A DNA stretch of 62,094 nt from Myxococcota bacterium. GTDB lineage: Bacteria > Myxococcota_A > Bradymonadia > UBA7976 > UBA1532. The stretch lies in the NCBI GenBank assembly GCA_023150895.1, contig JAKLJY010000034.1, positions 5,143 to 67,236 of the forward strand, given 5' to 3'. The position numbers were made by a program, and so were the translations under genes. Below, in pieces: positions 53,043 through 60,205 of this stretch. Positions within the stretch are counted from its first letter, which is position 1, and every line of letters begins with the position of its first letter. The notes below the pieces were generated by a model. It made no database searches. It had not been told where the DNA came from and saw only the letters and a list, made by a program, of their open reading frames with translations.

Positions 53043-54314
53043 ATGGACCGACGCAACTTCCTGAAGCTGTGTGGCGGCGCCGGGCTGGCGCTGATGACCC
53101 CCGTCTGGATGCGGGGCGCGAAGGCGCAGGCGCGAGACGCCGAGGCCGGCGGGCCGTTCTGGCTCTTCTTCCACGCCGGCGGCGGCTGGGATCCCACGTC
53201 GTTGTGCGATCCGAAGGGCGCCGCGCGGGCGGAAGATCCGGACGCGATGAACCATTACCTCGCGGCGGACATCGAGACGGCGGGCAACCTGAAGTACGCG
53301 CCCGTCGCCGAGAACGCGGCGTTCTTCCAGAAGCACTACCGGCGGCTGATGGTCATCAACGGGCTCGACACCCAGACCAACAGCCACGACGCCGGCACGC
53401 GCCACGTCTGGAGCGGCAAGCTCGCCGAGGGCTACCCGTCCCTGGCAGCCCTGATCGCGGCCACCGTCGCCGAGGAGCGCCCCATGGCGTTCATCTCCAA
53501 CGGCGGATACGACTACACGGCCGGCCTCATCGCGCCGACGCGCACGGGCAACATCGGCGTGCTCAACCGCATCGCGTTCCCGAACCGCATCGACGGCGAG
53601 CCGGACGGGGCCCCGTTCCACACGGACGCCACCTGGGCGCGCATCAACAAGTACCAGGAGCAGCGCCAGCCCTACCTGACCGGCGCGGTCAACCTGCCGA
53701 AGGCGCAGAACAGCGTCAGCCAGCTCTTCGTCGCGCGCATGGGCCAGAACGAGGTCAAGCGCCTGTCCGAGTTCCTGCCCGAGACCTTCGAGCAAGACGA
53801 ACTCAAGCGGCAGGCGCAGGTGGCCATCGCGGGCTTCAAGGCGGGCATTTCGCAGGCCGCCAACCTGAGCACGGGCGGATTCGACACCCACGGGAACCAC
53901 GACGACAGCCACTTCCCGCGGCTCCAGACGCTGATGGCCGGGGTCGACTTCGCGTGGGCGGAAGCCGAGCGGCAGGGCGTCGCGGACAACCTCGTCATCG
54001 TGGTCGGCAGCGATTTCGGCCGGACGCCCGGGTACAACAGCGGCAACGGCAAGGACCACTGGTCCATCTCGAGCATGCTGCTGATGGGCAAGGGCATCCC
54101 CGGCAACCGCGTCGTCGGCGTGACGGACGAGCGCCACTCGCCGCTGCCGCTCGACCCCAAGACGCTGAAGCCGGCGGCCTCCGGGGGCATTCGCATCGAA
54201 CCCCGCCACGTCCACTACCACCTGCGCAAGATGGCCGGCCTGGCGGGCGATCCCAACGCGGAGCAGACGTTCCCGCTGCTCGGCACCGAGGACCTCCCCC
54301 TCTTCAAGGCGTGA
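53043..54314 (+). CDS. Tat-exported DUF1501-family protein
   Basis: 423 residues. It begins MDRRNFLKLCGG, a twin-arginine signal (RRNFLK) with a hydrophobic segment ending near the AKA cleavage site, so it is exported folded. The rest matches DUF1501, a family related to sulfatase/phosphatase folds: FFHAGGGWDPTSL, the middle VWSGKLAEGYPSL, and near the C-terminus NLVIVVGSDFGRTPGYNS, KDHWS and LLMGKGIPG. The aspartate and histidine pattern of the metal site is present. The substrate is unknown. It lies 15 bases after the cytochrome-like gene, and the two probably function together. Confidence 0.85.
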   Translation: MDRRNFLKLCGGAGLALMTPVWMRGAKAQARDAEAGGPFWLFFHAGGGWDPTSLCDPKGAARAEDPDAMNHYLAADIETAGNLKYAPVAENAAFFQKHYRRLMVINGLDTQTNSHDAGTRHVWSGKLAEGYPSLAALIAATVAEERPMAFISNGGYDYTAGLIAPTRTGNIGVLNRIAFPNRIDGEPDGAPFHTDATWARINKYQEQRQPYLTGAVNLPKAQNSVSQLFVARMGQNEVKRLSEFLPETFEQDELKRQAQVAIAGFKAGISQAANLSTGGFDTHGNHDDSHFPRLQTLMAGVDFAWAEAERQGVADNLVIVVGSDFGRTPGYNSGNGKDHWSISSMLLMGKGIPGNRVVGVTDERHSPLPLDPKTLKPAASGGIRIEPRHVHYHLRKMAGLAGDPNAEQTFPLLGTEDLPLFKA

Positions 54315-54345
54315 GGCCGCGCGTGACATCTCGGGCACATCGGCG

Positions 54346-54362
54346 GTTCCCGTTCGTTCCCG
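54346..54362. promoter_or_regulatory. Direct repeats upstream of the TerB/DUF697 gene
   Basis: GTTCCCG occurs at 54346-54352 and again at 54356-54362, exactly ten bases apart, which places both copies on the same face of the helix. They lie 58 bases before the ATG at 54420, inside the 105-base gap after the DUF1501 gene. The arrangement fits an activator or extracytoplasmic-sigma site. There is no independent evidence. Confidence 0.3.
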
Positions 54363-54419
54363 AATGAAATCCGTCCCCGGATGTGTTCCTCTTCGGCACC
54401 CCACACAACCGGAGAGACC

Positions 54420-55361
54420 ATGAGCACGACCGAATCGCTGCCGACCCTCGAGTTCATCATCGCGATTGCGCGCGCCGACGGCGTCATTCAGCCCACCGAG
54501 CGCGAGGTCATCGAGTCGTTTGCCGACGGTGTCCTGCCGGCGGGGACGACCTTGCAGGCGCTGCTCGAGGCGCCGGTCGACGTGGACGCCATCCTCAAGC
54601 GCATCACCACGACGGAGACCCGCGAGCGCGCGTTCGAGGCCGGCTACGCGATGGCCAAGGCCGACGGCACCTGCTCCGCCGAGGAGCAGGCCATCCTCGA
54701 CCGCGCCAAGACCGCCTGGGAGATCACCGACGCCAAGGTCTCGCTGCTCGACCGTCTGGTGTCCGAGGCCCGCGACACCGTCCTGCCCTCGAACATCAAG
54801 GCCATCGACGACCCGGCGAAGCGGGCGGCCGCCATCCAGGAAGACACCCTCAAGTACGCCGTCCTGACGGGCGTGCTCGGCGCCTTCCCGCTGCCGGGCG
54901 TGGCGCTGGTGACGGACATCGCGGTGGTCGGTCTGCAGGTCAAGCTCATCCGCGACATCGGCCAGTACTACGGCCACGCGGTCGGGGCCGAGGCCGCCAA
55001 GTCCCTCTTCGGCACCGTCGGCGTGGGCATCGGCGCCCGCATGGCGCTGAGCAACGTCGCCAAGCTCGTCCCGGGCTTCGGCAGCGCGGTCGGCGCCGCC
55101 ACGGCCTTCGCGGCCACCTGGGCCATCGGCAAGATGGGCGTCGCTTACTTCGAGAACGGCGGCAAGCTCGACGCCGAGTACCTCAAGAAGGTCTTCGCGA
55201 CGGCCCAGAAAGAGGGCAAGGACGCCTACGCCGACAAGAAGGCGGACATCGAGGCCCGGGCCGCGGCCAACAAGGACGCCATCAACGAGCTCGCCACGGC
55301 CCGCAAGGAGGGCCGCATCAGCGAGGCCGAGTACGAGGAGAAGCTCGAGAAGCTCGTCTGA
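54420..55361 (+). CDS. TerB-like/DUF697 protein with SHOCT-like tail
   Basis: 313 residues from an ATG with GGAGAGA. The first 105 residues are an acidic helical TerB-like domain, with FIIAIARADGVIQPTEREVI and AMAKADGTCSAEEQAILDRA. The middle (about 140-250) is DUF697/YcjF-like, two hydrophobic helices around GVLGAFPLPGVALVTDIAVVGLQ and the long Ala/Gly-rich helix GSAVGAATAFAATWAIGKMG. The last 60 residues are charged and end in GRISEAEYEEKLEKLV, which resembles a short SHOCT domain. It is probably a membrane-associated stress protein. It is convergent with rseP. Confidence 0.8.
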   Translation: MSTTESLPTLEFIIAIARADGVIQPTEREVIESFADGVLPAGTTLQALLEAPVDVDAILKRITTTETRERAFEAGYAMAKADGTCSAEEQAILDRAKTAWEITDAKVSLLDRLVSEARDTVLPSNIKAIDDPAKRAAAIQEDTLKYAVLTGVLGAFPLPGVALVTDIAVVGLQVKLIRDIGQYYGHAVGAEAAKSLFGTVGVGIGARMALSNVAKLVPGFGSAVGAATAFAATWAIGKMGVAYFENGGKLDAEYLKKVFATAQKEGKDAYADKKADIEARAAANKDAINELATARKEGRISEAEYEEKLEKLV

Positions 55362-55392
55362 GCCGACCGCCGAGCGCCCGGGCGCGGGTCTC

Positions 55393-56526
55393 TCACTTCG
55401 TGACGAGCTCCCAGATCTCCTGACCGGAGACGAGCAGCACGAGCCCCAGGAACAACGCGAAGCCCGCCCCGTGGACCCACGCCTCCAGGCGCCGCGGGAC
55501 GCGCCGCCGCGAGACCAGCTCGACCGCCAGGAAGAGCAGGCGACCCCCGTCCAGCGCGGGGAGCGGCAACAGATTCAGGATGGCCAGGTTCAGGCTGATC
55601 AGAATCAGGAGGTCGAGAAACCAGTCGGCGAGGCCGAGCGCGATCATGTCCGCGCCGACCGAGACGAGCTTGACGATCCCCGTGACCTCGGCCTTCTCTT
55701 CGCCTCGAAAGATCCGGCCCAGGCTCTCGAGAAACATCGTGTTCAGGGCCACCGTCGCCCGGCCGGCGTAGGCGAGCGCGTGGCCCACGCCGTCGGCGCC
55801 GAACCGAGCGAGCTGCGGCCGGATGCCGAGCCGCCAACCCCGGGGCGTCTTCTCGGGCGTGACCGTCACCTCGAGGGCATCGGCACCGGCGGGCACGGTG
55901 GGGATCGCGACCATCAGCCCGGGGGTGGCTTCTGCGTCGTACGGGAGTCGCTCCATCTCGAGCGGCGCGCCGGCGGCCGGGCGGCGGACCCCGAGGCGCA
56001 GCGGACGACCCTCGGCCGCCCCGACCAGGGTGTTGAGCTCCCGCAACCGCTTGATGGGTTCGCCATCGACGCTCACGATGGCGTCCCCCGGCAGGAGCCC
56101 GGCGGCGCGGGCCGGGCCGTCGACCTCCGCGAGGACGAGCGTCGCCAGGGGACGGCCCTCCCACCGCATGGCCTTGAAACCCAGGAATCCCACGAGCGCC
56201 AGGATGGCGGCGAAACCGATGTTGAACGCGGGCCCGGCGAAGACCATCGCGGCGCGCGCCCATAGCGGTTTGCGATCGAAATCGCCGGGGTCGCTCGGCG
56301 CGTCGACCGCGCCACCGTGCATCCCGGCGACCTGCACGAGGCCGCCGAAGGGCAGAAGACCGATGCTGTAGACGATGTCTCGGTGCGTGACCTTCAACAG
56401 GGCCGGTCCGAACCCGATGGAGAATCGGATGACCCGCATGCCGGTCGCGCGGGCGACGAGGAAGTGCCCGAGCTCGTGGACGAAGACGAGCAACTGAAAT
56501 CCCAGGAGCGCGAGCAGGGCGGTCAT
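55393..56526 (-). CDS. rseP: RIP-type site-2 metalloprotease
   Basis: 377 residues. The zinc motif HExxH lies at residues 17-21 (VHELGHF) in the first membrane helix, and the second motif NLLPLPALDGG is in the last. A single PDZ domain (about 125-195) with DGPARAAGLLPGDAIVSVDG controls substrate entry. The RseP layout of four membrane helices is complete, although shorter than the two-PDZ Escherichia coli form. It cleaves anti-sigma factors or membrane signal peptides within the membrane. The start ATG at 56524-56526 is divergent from the Cys-rich lipoprotein gene. Confidence 0.9.
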   Translation of the reverse strand: MTALLALLGFQLLVFVHELGHFLVARATGMRVIRFSIGFGPALLKVTHRDIVYSIGLLPFGGLVQVAGMHGGAVDAPSDPGDFDRKPLWARAAMVFAGPAFNIGFAAILALVGFLGFKAMRWEGRPLATLVLAEVDGPARAAGLLPGDAIVSVDGEPIKRLRELNTLVGAAEGRPLRLGVRRPAAGAPLEMERLPYDAEATPGLMVAIPTVPAGADALEVTVTPEKTPRGWRLGIRPQLARFGADGVGHALAYAGRATVALNTMFLESLGRIFRGEEKAEVTGIVKLVSVGADMIALGLADWFLDLLILISLNLAILNLLPLPALDGGRLLFLAVELVSRRRVPRRLEAWVHGAGFALFLGLVLLVSGQEIWELVTK

Positions 56527-56602
56527 GCCGGGACGGTAGCATGTCCCGCCGGGGCTCGCCGCAGGTTTGCCCGACCCGGCGAACCGATGTTACAACGGCC
56601 CC

Positions 56603-59600
56603 ATGCGTGACTGCCCGAGTGAATCCTTTCCCCGCGCGCGGGCCTTCGTCCATGCGCTCGCTGCCGTCGTCCGGTTCTCGGTCGTCGCCGTCGGCCTCGC
56701 CGCCTGCGCCGGCGACGGGGGGGGCGGCTCGGGCGCTGCGGCGGCCGAGTGCGAGGTCGACCTCGACTGCCGGGCGGGACGCCACTGCGTCTCGGGGGTC
56801 TGCGAGGCGGCGGCCATCACGTGTCAGAGCGGCGACCAGTGCCCGCCGTCCCTGATCTGCTCCAACGCCGGGTGCCGGCTTCAAGCCTGCGAGGGCGCCG
56901 ACCAGTGTCCACCGGGGTACGTTTGCGGGCCGGACGCGCGCTGCCGCCGCGAGGGCTCGTGTTTCGAGGACGCGGACTGCCCCACCGGGCTCTGCGACAC
57001 CTATACGAACACCTGCGAAGGCGGGGGGCTCCCCTCCGGCTGCGGCGACGCCTCGGTCTGCCCGGCGGGCGAGATCTGCGTCGACGAGCGCTGCGTCCCC
57101 GACGGCGAGCCCGAAGGATGCCAGACCGACACCGAGTGTCGCCCGGGCACGTACTGTGCGCCGGACGGCAGCTGTCTCAGCGGGTGCCGCCTCGTCGCGG
57201 GCGCCTGCGGGGCGAATCGGGTCTGCGATCCGGAGACGCGGACCTGTCGGGAGGGGTGCGCCGCCGACTCGCAGTGCCCGACGTCGAGCTACTGCGGCCC
57301 GGAGGGCGAGTGTGTCCGCGGTTGCCGGCTCTCGGACGGCGACACCGGCGAGAACTGCGGGGCCGACCGCGCCTGCGATCCGGCGACGCGGGCCTGCGTC
57401 TGCACCGCGGATGCCGCGTGCGCGGCGAGCGAGTATTGCAACGGCGGCACCTGCTTTGCGGGCTGCCGCCTCGAGCCCGACACCTGCCAGAACGGCCGAA
57501 TCTGCGACCCGGCGAGCCGGATGTGTCTCGCCACCGGCTGCGAGGTCGACGACGCGTGCGATCCGGGTCAGTATTGCGGGGGGGATGGCATGTGTGCCAC
57601 GGGGTGCCGCGTCGCCCCGGACGACTGCGGGCCCGGCAACGCCTGCGATCCCGTGAGCCATGCCTGCGTCTCCACGGGGGCCTGCGCCCTCGACGCGGAC
57701 TGCCCCGCGGAGAGCTACTGCACCGACCAGGGGGTCTGCGCCGCCGGTTGCCGGCTCGGCGGGTGCCCCGCCGGACAGGTCTGCGAGCTCGCGAGCCGGG
57801 TGTGCGGGTGCGGCGACGACGCGGCCTGCCCGGAGGCGGAGTGGTGCAACGCCGGCATCTGTCGGGCGGGGTGCCGATTCAACCCGGACAACTGCCCGGA
57901 GAACCAGTTCTGCGACCGGGCGCGCCGCGCCTGCGGCTGTCTCAACGACGACGGCTGCGTGCAGGGCGAGTACTGCGCCAACGGCGTCTGTCGGGCCGGT
58001 TGCCGCCTCGGAGGCAACGACTGCCCCGACGGTGAGTGTGATCCGCTGAACCATCGGTGCACCTGCCAATCCGACGGCGGGTGTGCCGCCGGCGAGTATT
58101 GCAACGACGGCGCCTGCCTGCCGGGCTGCCGGGTCGAACCCGACGACTGCGCACCGGCGGGCGTATGCGATCCGGCGACGCGCGAGTGTCGCTGCCAGGC
58201 CGACGCCGCTTGCCCCGAGGGCCAGTACTGCACGCCCGACAACCAGTGTGCCCTCGGCTGTCGGCTCGAAGGCGAAGACTGCGGCGCCGGGAGCGTCTGC
58301 GATCCCGAGACGCGGCGTTGCAGCTGTGCCGACGACGGCGCCTGCGCCCCCGGCCAGCGGTGCGCGGGTGGCGCGTGTGTCGAGGGCTGCCGGCTCGATC
58401 CGGACGACTGTGGAGATGGCCAGCGGTGCGATCCGGCGACGCGCGCGTGTGTCTGTGCCGGCGACGCCGCATGTGCGCCGTCGGACTATTGCGCGGTCGA
58501 CGGCGCGTGCCGACCCGGCTGTCGCACGGAGCCCGATTCCTGTGACGTCGGTTCGTGTGATCCCGCCCTGCGCCGCTGCGGGTGCGCCTCGGACGCCGAC
58601 TGCGTGATGGGCGAGTACTGCGGCGCCGACGGGACGTGCACCCTCGGGTGCCGGCTGAACCCGGACGACTGCGGCAACGGGGTGTGCGACCCCGTCCAGC
58701 GTCGCTGCGTGCCCGAGGGCTGTGTCCGCGACGCCGACTGCGCCCCCAATCAGGCCTGCGGCATCCTGCTCGTCGGGGACAGCCTGCAGCTGCGATGCCT
58801 GCCGGCCCTGGCCCGGGGCCGGGAGGGCGCGGCCTGTGTCAACAACGTCGAGTGCGCGGCCCGCAGTTGCGTCGGCGGGGAGTTCTGCTTCTTCGGGTGC
58901 GGCGGCAACGACGAGTGTCAAAGCGGCCTGTGCATCCCGGTGACCTACTCGTCGAACGACTTGCCCGGGCAGACGTTCGACTTCAACACCTGTGCGCCGC
59001 TCCCCCAGCTCTGTGATGCCAACGCCCAGTGCGACCAGGGCGAAATCTGCGTCTACCAGGGCGAGGCCCCGGGGGCCCCGAACACGCCGCTCGTCGCCTG
59101 TGCTACGCCGGAGCCCGGCGCCGCCATCGGGGCGGCCTGCAACCAGGAGGCCGACTGCGCGAGCCGCATCTGCCTGAACCAGGGCGTGTGCTGGGGACCG
59201 TGCCGTCCGGCGCTCGGCGCGCAGGACTGCCCGGCCGCGCAGCGGTGTTACACCAACTCGGTCTATCTCATTTTCGATCAGGGGACGCCGCAGGAGTCCG
59301 ACGATCGGTTCGCGGGTCTCTCCGGCTGCCTCCCCGAGCGGGGAAGCGACACGCCCTGTCCGCGCGGCGTGTGCCCGGGCAACGAGGTCTGCCTGCCCCA
59401 GAACAACGGCGACTTCACCGGGTTCGACCTCGTGTGCCGGTCGCCGGTGGGCAACGGTCAGGGCGGCGCCGCCTGCGGCCAGGACGCGGACTGCCGCAGC
59501 GGCACCTGCCTCGCCGGGTTGGGCGTCTGCCTCGGCGTCTGCGATCCGGCCGACCCGCGGACGTGCGCCGGCGGGACGAACTGCCGGTCGCTGACCTTCA

Positions 59601-59677
59601 CCGTCTGGGACCGCGGCACGCCCGACAACGAGCTCGACGACGTGACGGCGCCCATCAACATCTGCGTCCCGTTCTGA
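56603..59677 (+). CDS. Long cysteine-rich repeat lipoprotein
   Basis: 1024 residues from the ATG at 56603 (a TTG at 56567 is possible). A signal peptide ends in a lipobox (VGLAAC). Between about residues 45 and 710 lies a tandem series of about a dozen units of 45 residues with the core D-x-x-C-x-x-G-x-Y-C-x-x-x-G-x-C-x-x-G-C-R-L, repeating CDPATR or close variants. After that the units become longer and more varied (to 1024), with an Asn/Thr/Gly-rich region and GACVNNVECAARSC. It is related to the lipoprotein at 1697-4123 but the repeat is longer and more regular. Nothing points to a catalytic role. It may be a surface spacer or adhesin. Confidence 0.85.
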   Translation: MRDCPSESFPRARAFVHALAAVVRFSVVAVGLAACAGDGGGGSGAAAAECEVDLDCRAGRHCVSGVCEAAAITCQSGDQCPPSLICSNAGCRLQACEGADQCPPGYVCGPDARCRREGSCFEDADCPTGLCDTYTNTCEGGGLPSGCGDASVCPAGEICVDERCVPDGEPEGCQTDTECRPGTYCAPDGSCLSGCRLVAGACGANRVCDPETRTCREGCAADSQCPTSSYCGPEGECVRGCRLSDGDTGENCGADRACDPATRACVCTADAACAASEYCNGGTCFAGCRLEPDTCQNGRICDPASRMCLATGCEVDDACDPGQYCGGDGMCATGCRVAPDDCGPGNACDPVSHACVSTGACALDADCPAESYCTDQGVCAAGCRLGGCPAGQVCELASRVCGCGDDAACPEAEWCNAGICRAGCRFNPDNCPENQFCDRARRACGCLNDDGCVQGEYCANGVCRAGCRLGGNDCPDGECDPLNHRCTCQSDGGCAAGEYCNDGACLPGCRVEPDDCAPAGVCDPATRECRCQADAACPEGQYCTPDNQCALGCRLEGEDCGAGSVCDPETRRCSCADDGACAPGQRCAGGACVEGCRLDPDDCGDGQRCDPATRACVCAGDAACAPSDYCAVDGACRPGCRTEPDSCDVGSCDPALRRCGCASDADCVMGEYCGADGTCTLGCRLNPDDCGNGVCDPVQRRCVPEGCVRDADCAPNQACGILLVGDSLQLRCLPALARGREGAACVNNVECAARSCVGGEFCFFGCGGNDECQSGLCIPVTYSSNDLPGQTFDFNTCAPLPQLCDANAQCDQGEICVYQGEAPGAPNTPLVACATPEPGAAIGAACNQEADCASRICLNQGVCWGPCRPALGAQDCPAAQRCYTNSVYLIFDQGTPQESDDRFAGLSGCLPERGSDTPCPRGVCPGNEVCLPQNNGDFTGFDLVCRSPVGNGQGGAACGQDADCRSGTCLAGLGVCLGVCDPADPRTCAGGTNCRSLTFTVWDRGTPDNELDDVTAPINICVPF

Positions 59678-59692
59678 CGCCGGCCGGCGTCA
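59675..59692. terminator. 18-bp perfect palindrome joining two stop codons
   Basis: It starts with the TGA of the Cys-rich lipoprotein gene, ends with the complement of the PEGA gene's TGA, and is perfectly symmetrical. As RNA it forms a stem of at least seven GC-rich pairs for either transcript, without a T-tract. It is most simply a bidirectional terminator or 3'-end stabiliser. The same arrangement is seen at 44850-44873. Confidence 0.45.
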
Positions 59693-60205
59693 GGGTTCCG
59701 GTGGTGCGGACTCGGGGGGCGGCGGCGTCTCCGGGACGCCCGCATCGAGGCTGGCGGGGTAACCAAAGACGGTGTGTTGATCGGCCACACGGACCAGGCG
59801 CGCGTTGATGACGTCGTCGTTGAACGTGTAGGCGCGGACGTGGAGCGGCAGGTAGCCCGCGGCCGAGAGCGTGAGATCCATCGGGCCGCTCTCCCGGGGG
59901 CGCTTCAACGAGAGAGGCGTCTCGCCGAGCGCCTTGCCGCCCCAGCGGACGGACGCGCGGGGCGAGGACCGCACGGACACCGTGACCTCGGCCGGGAGCA
60001 CGGCGACGGCGTGGCGACCCGCGTCGGGGTTCGGACCGGACGGTGGCCCGCTCCCGGCGTCGCCGGGCCCGCGCACGACGGCCGGCGGTGCGACCGATGG
60101 CGCAGCGGGTGTCTGTGCGCCGGGGGCGACGACCAGGGACAGGCTGGCGGCGACGAAGGCCGCGACCACCGCGGCGGCCCCCGCGAACGGCGAAATGCGG
60201 ATCAT
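59690..60205 (-). CDS. PEGA-domain protein
   Basis: 171 residues. An N-terminal membrane segment (AAAVVAAFVAASLSLVVA) and a Pro/Gly-rich linker lead to a PEGA-type beta domain with VTVSVRSSPRASVRWGGKALG and LTLSAAGYLPLHVRAY, which in other proteins is a small wall-binding or surface module. The C-terminus is Pro-rich. The ATG at 60203-60205 overlaps the stop of the L,D-transpeptidase gene (ATGA). It may anchor or localise that enzyme. Confidence 0.75.
   Translation of the reverse strand: MIRISPFAGAAAVVAAFVAASLSLVVAPGAQTPAAPSVAPPAVVRGPGDAGSGPPSGPNPDAGRHAVAVLPAEVTVSVRSSPRASVRWGGKALGETPLSLKRPRESGPMDLTLSAAGYLPLHVRAYTFNDDVINARLVRVADQHTVFGYPASLDAGVPETPPPPESAPPEP

Noticed and set aside
50808-54977. 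1389-residue open frame on the minus strand
   Set aside because: It lies across the cytochrome-like, DUF1501 and part of the TerB genes, all of which have signals, motifs and ribosome sites on the other strand.
55374-55385. GCGCCCGGGCGC palindrome between the TerB and rseP genes
   Set aside because: The loop would be too small for a stable hairpin, and such GC palindromes are common by chance here.
57142-58720. CRISPR-like regular repeats
   Set aside because: The 135-base periodicity is due to the repeated 45-residue protein unit; there are no unique spacers or exact DNA repeats.
55226-58921. 1231-residue open frame on the minus strand
   Set aside because: It spans rseP in another frame and is antisense to the Cys-rich lipoprotein gene; its long Ala/Gly/Arg runs result from the opposite strand's repeats.
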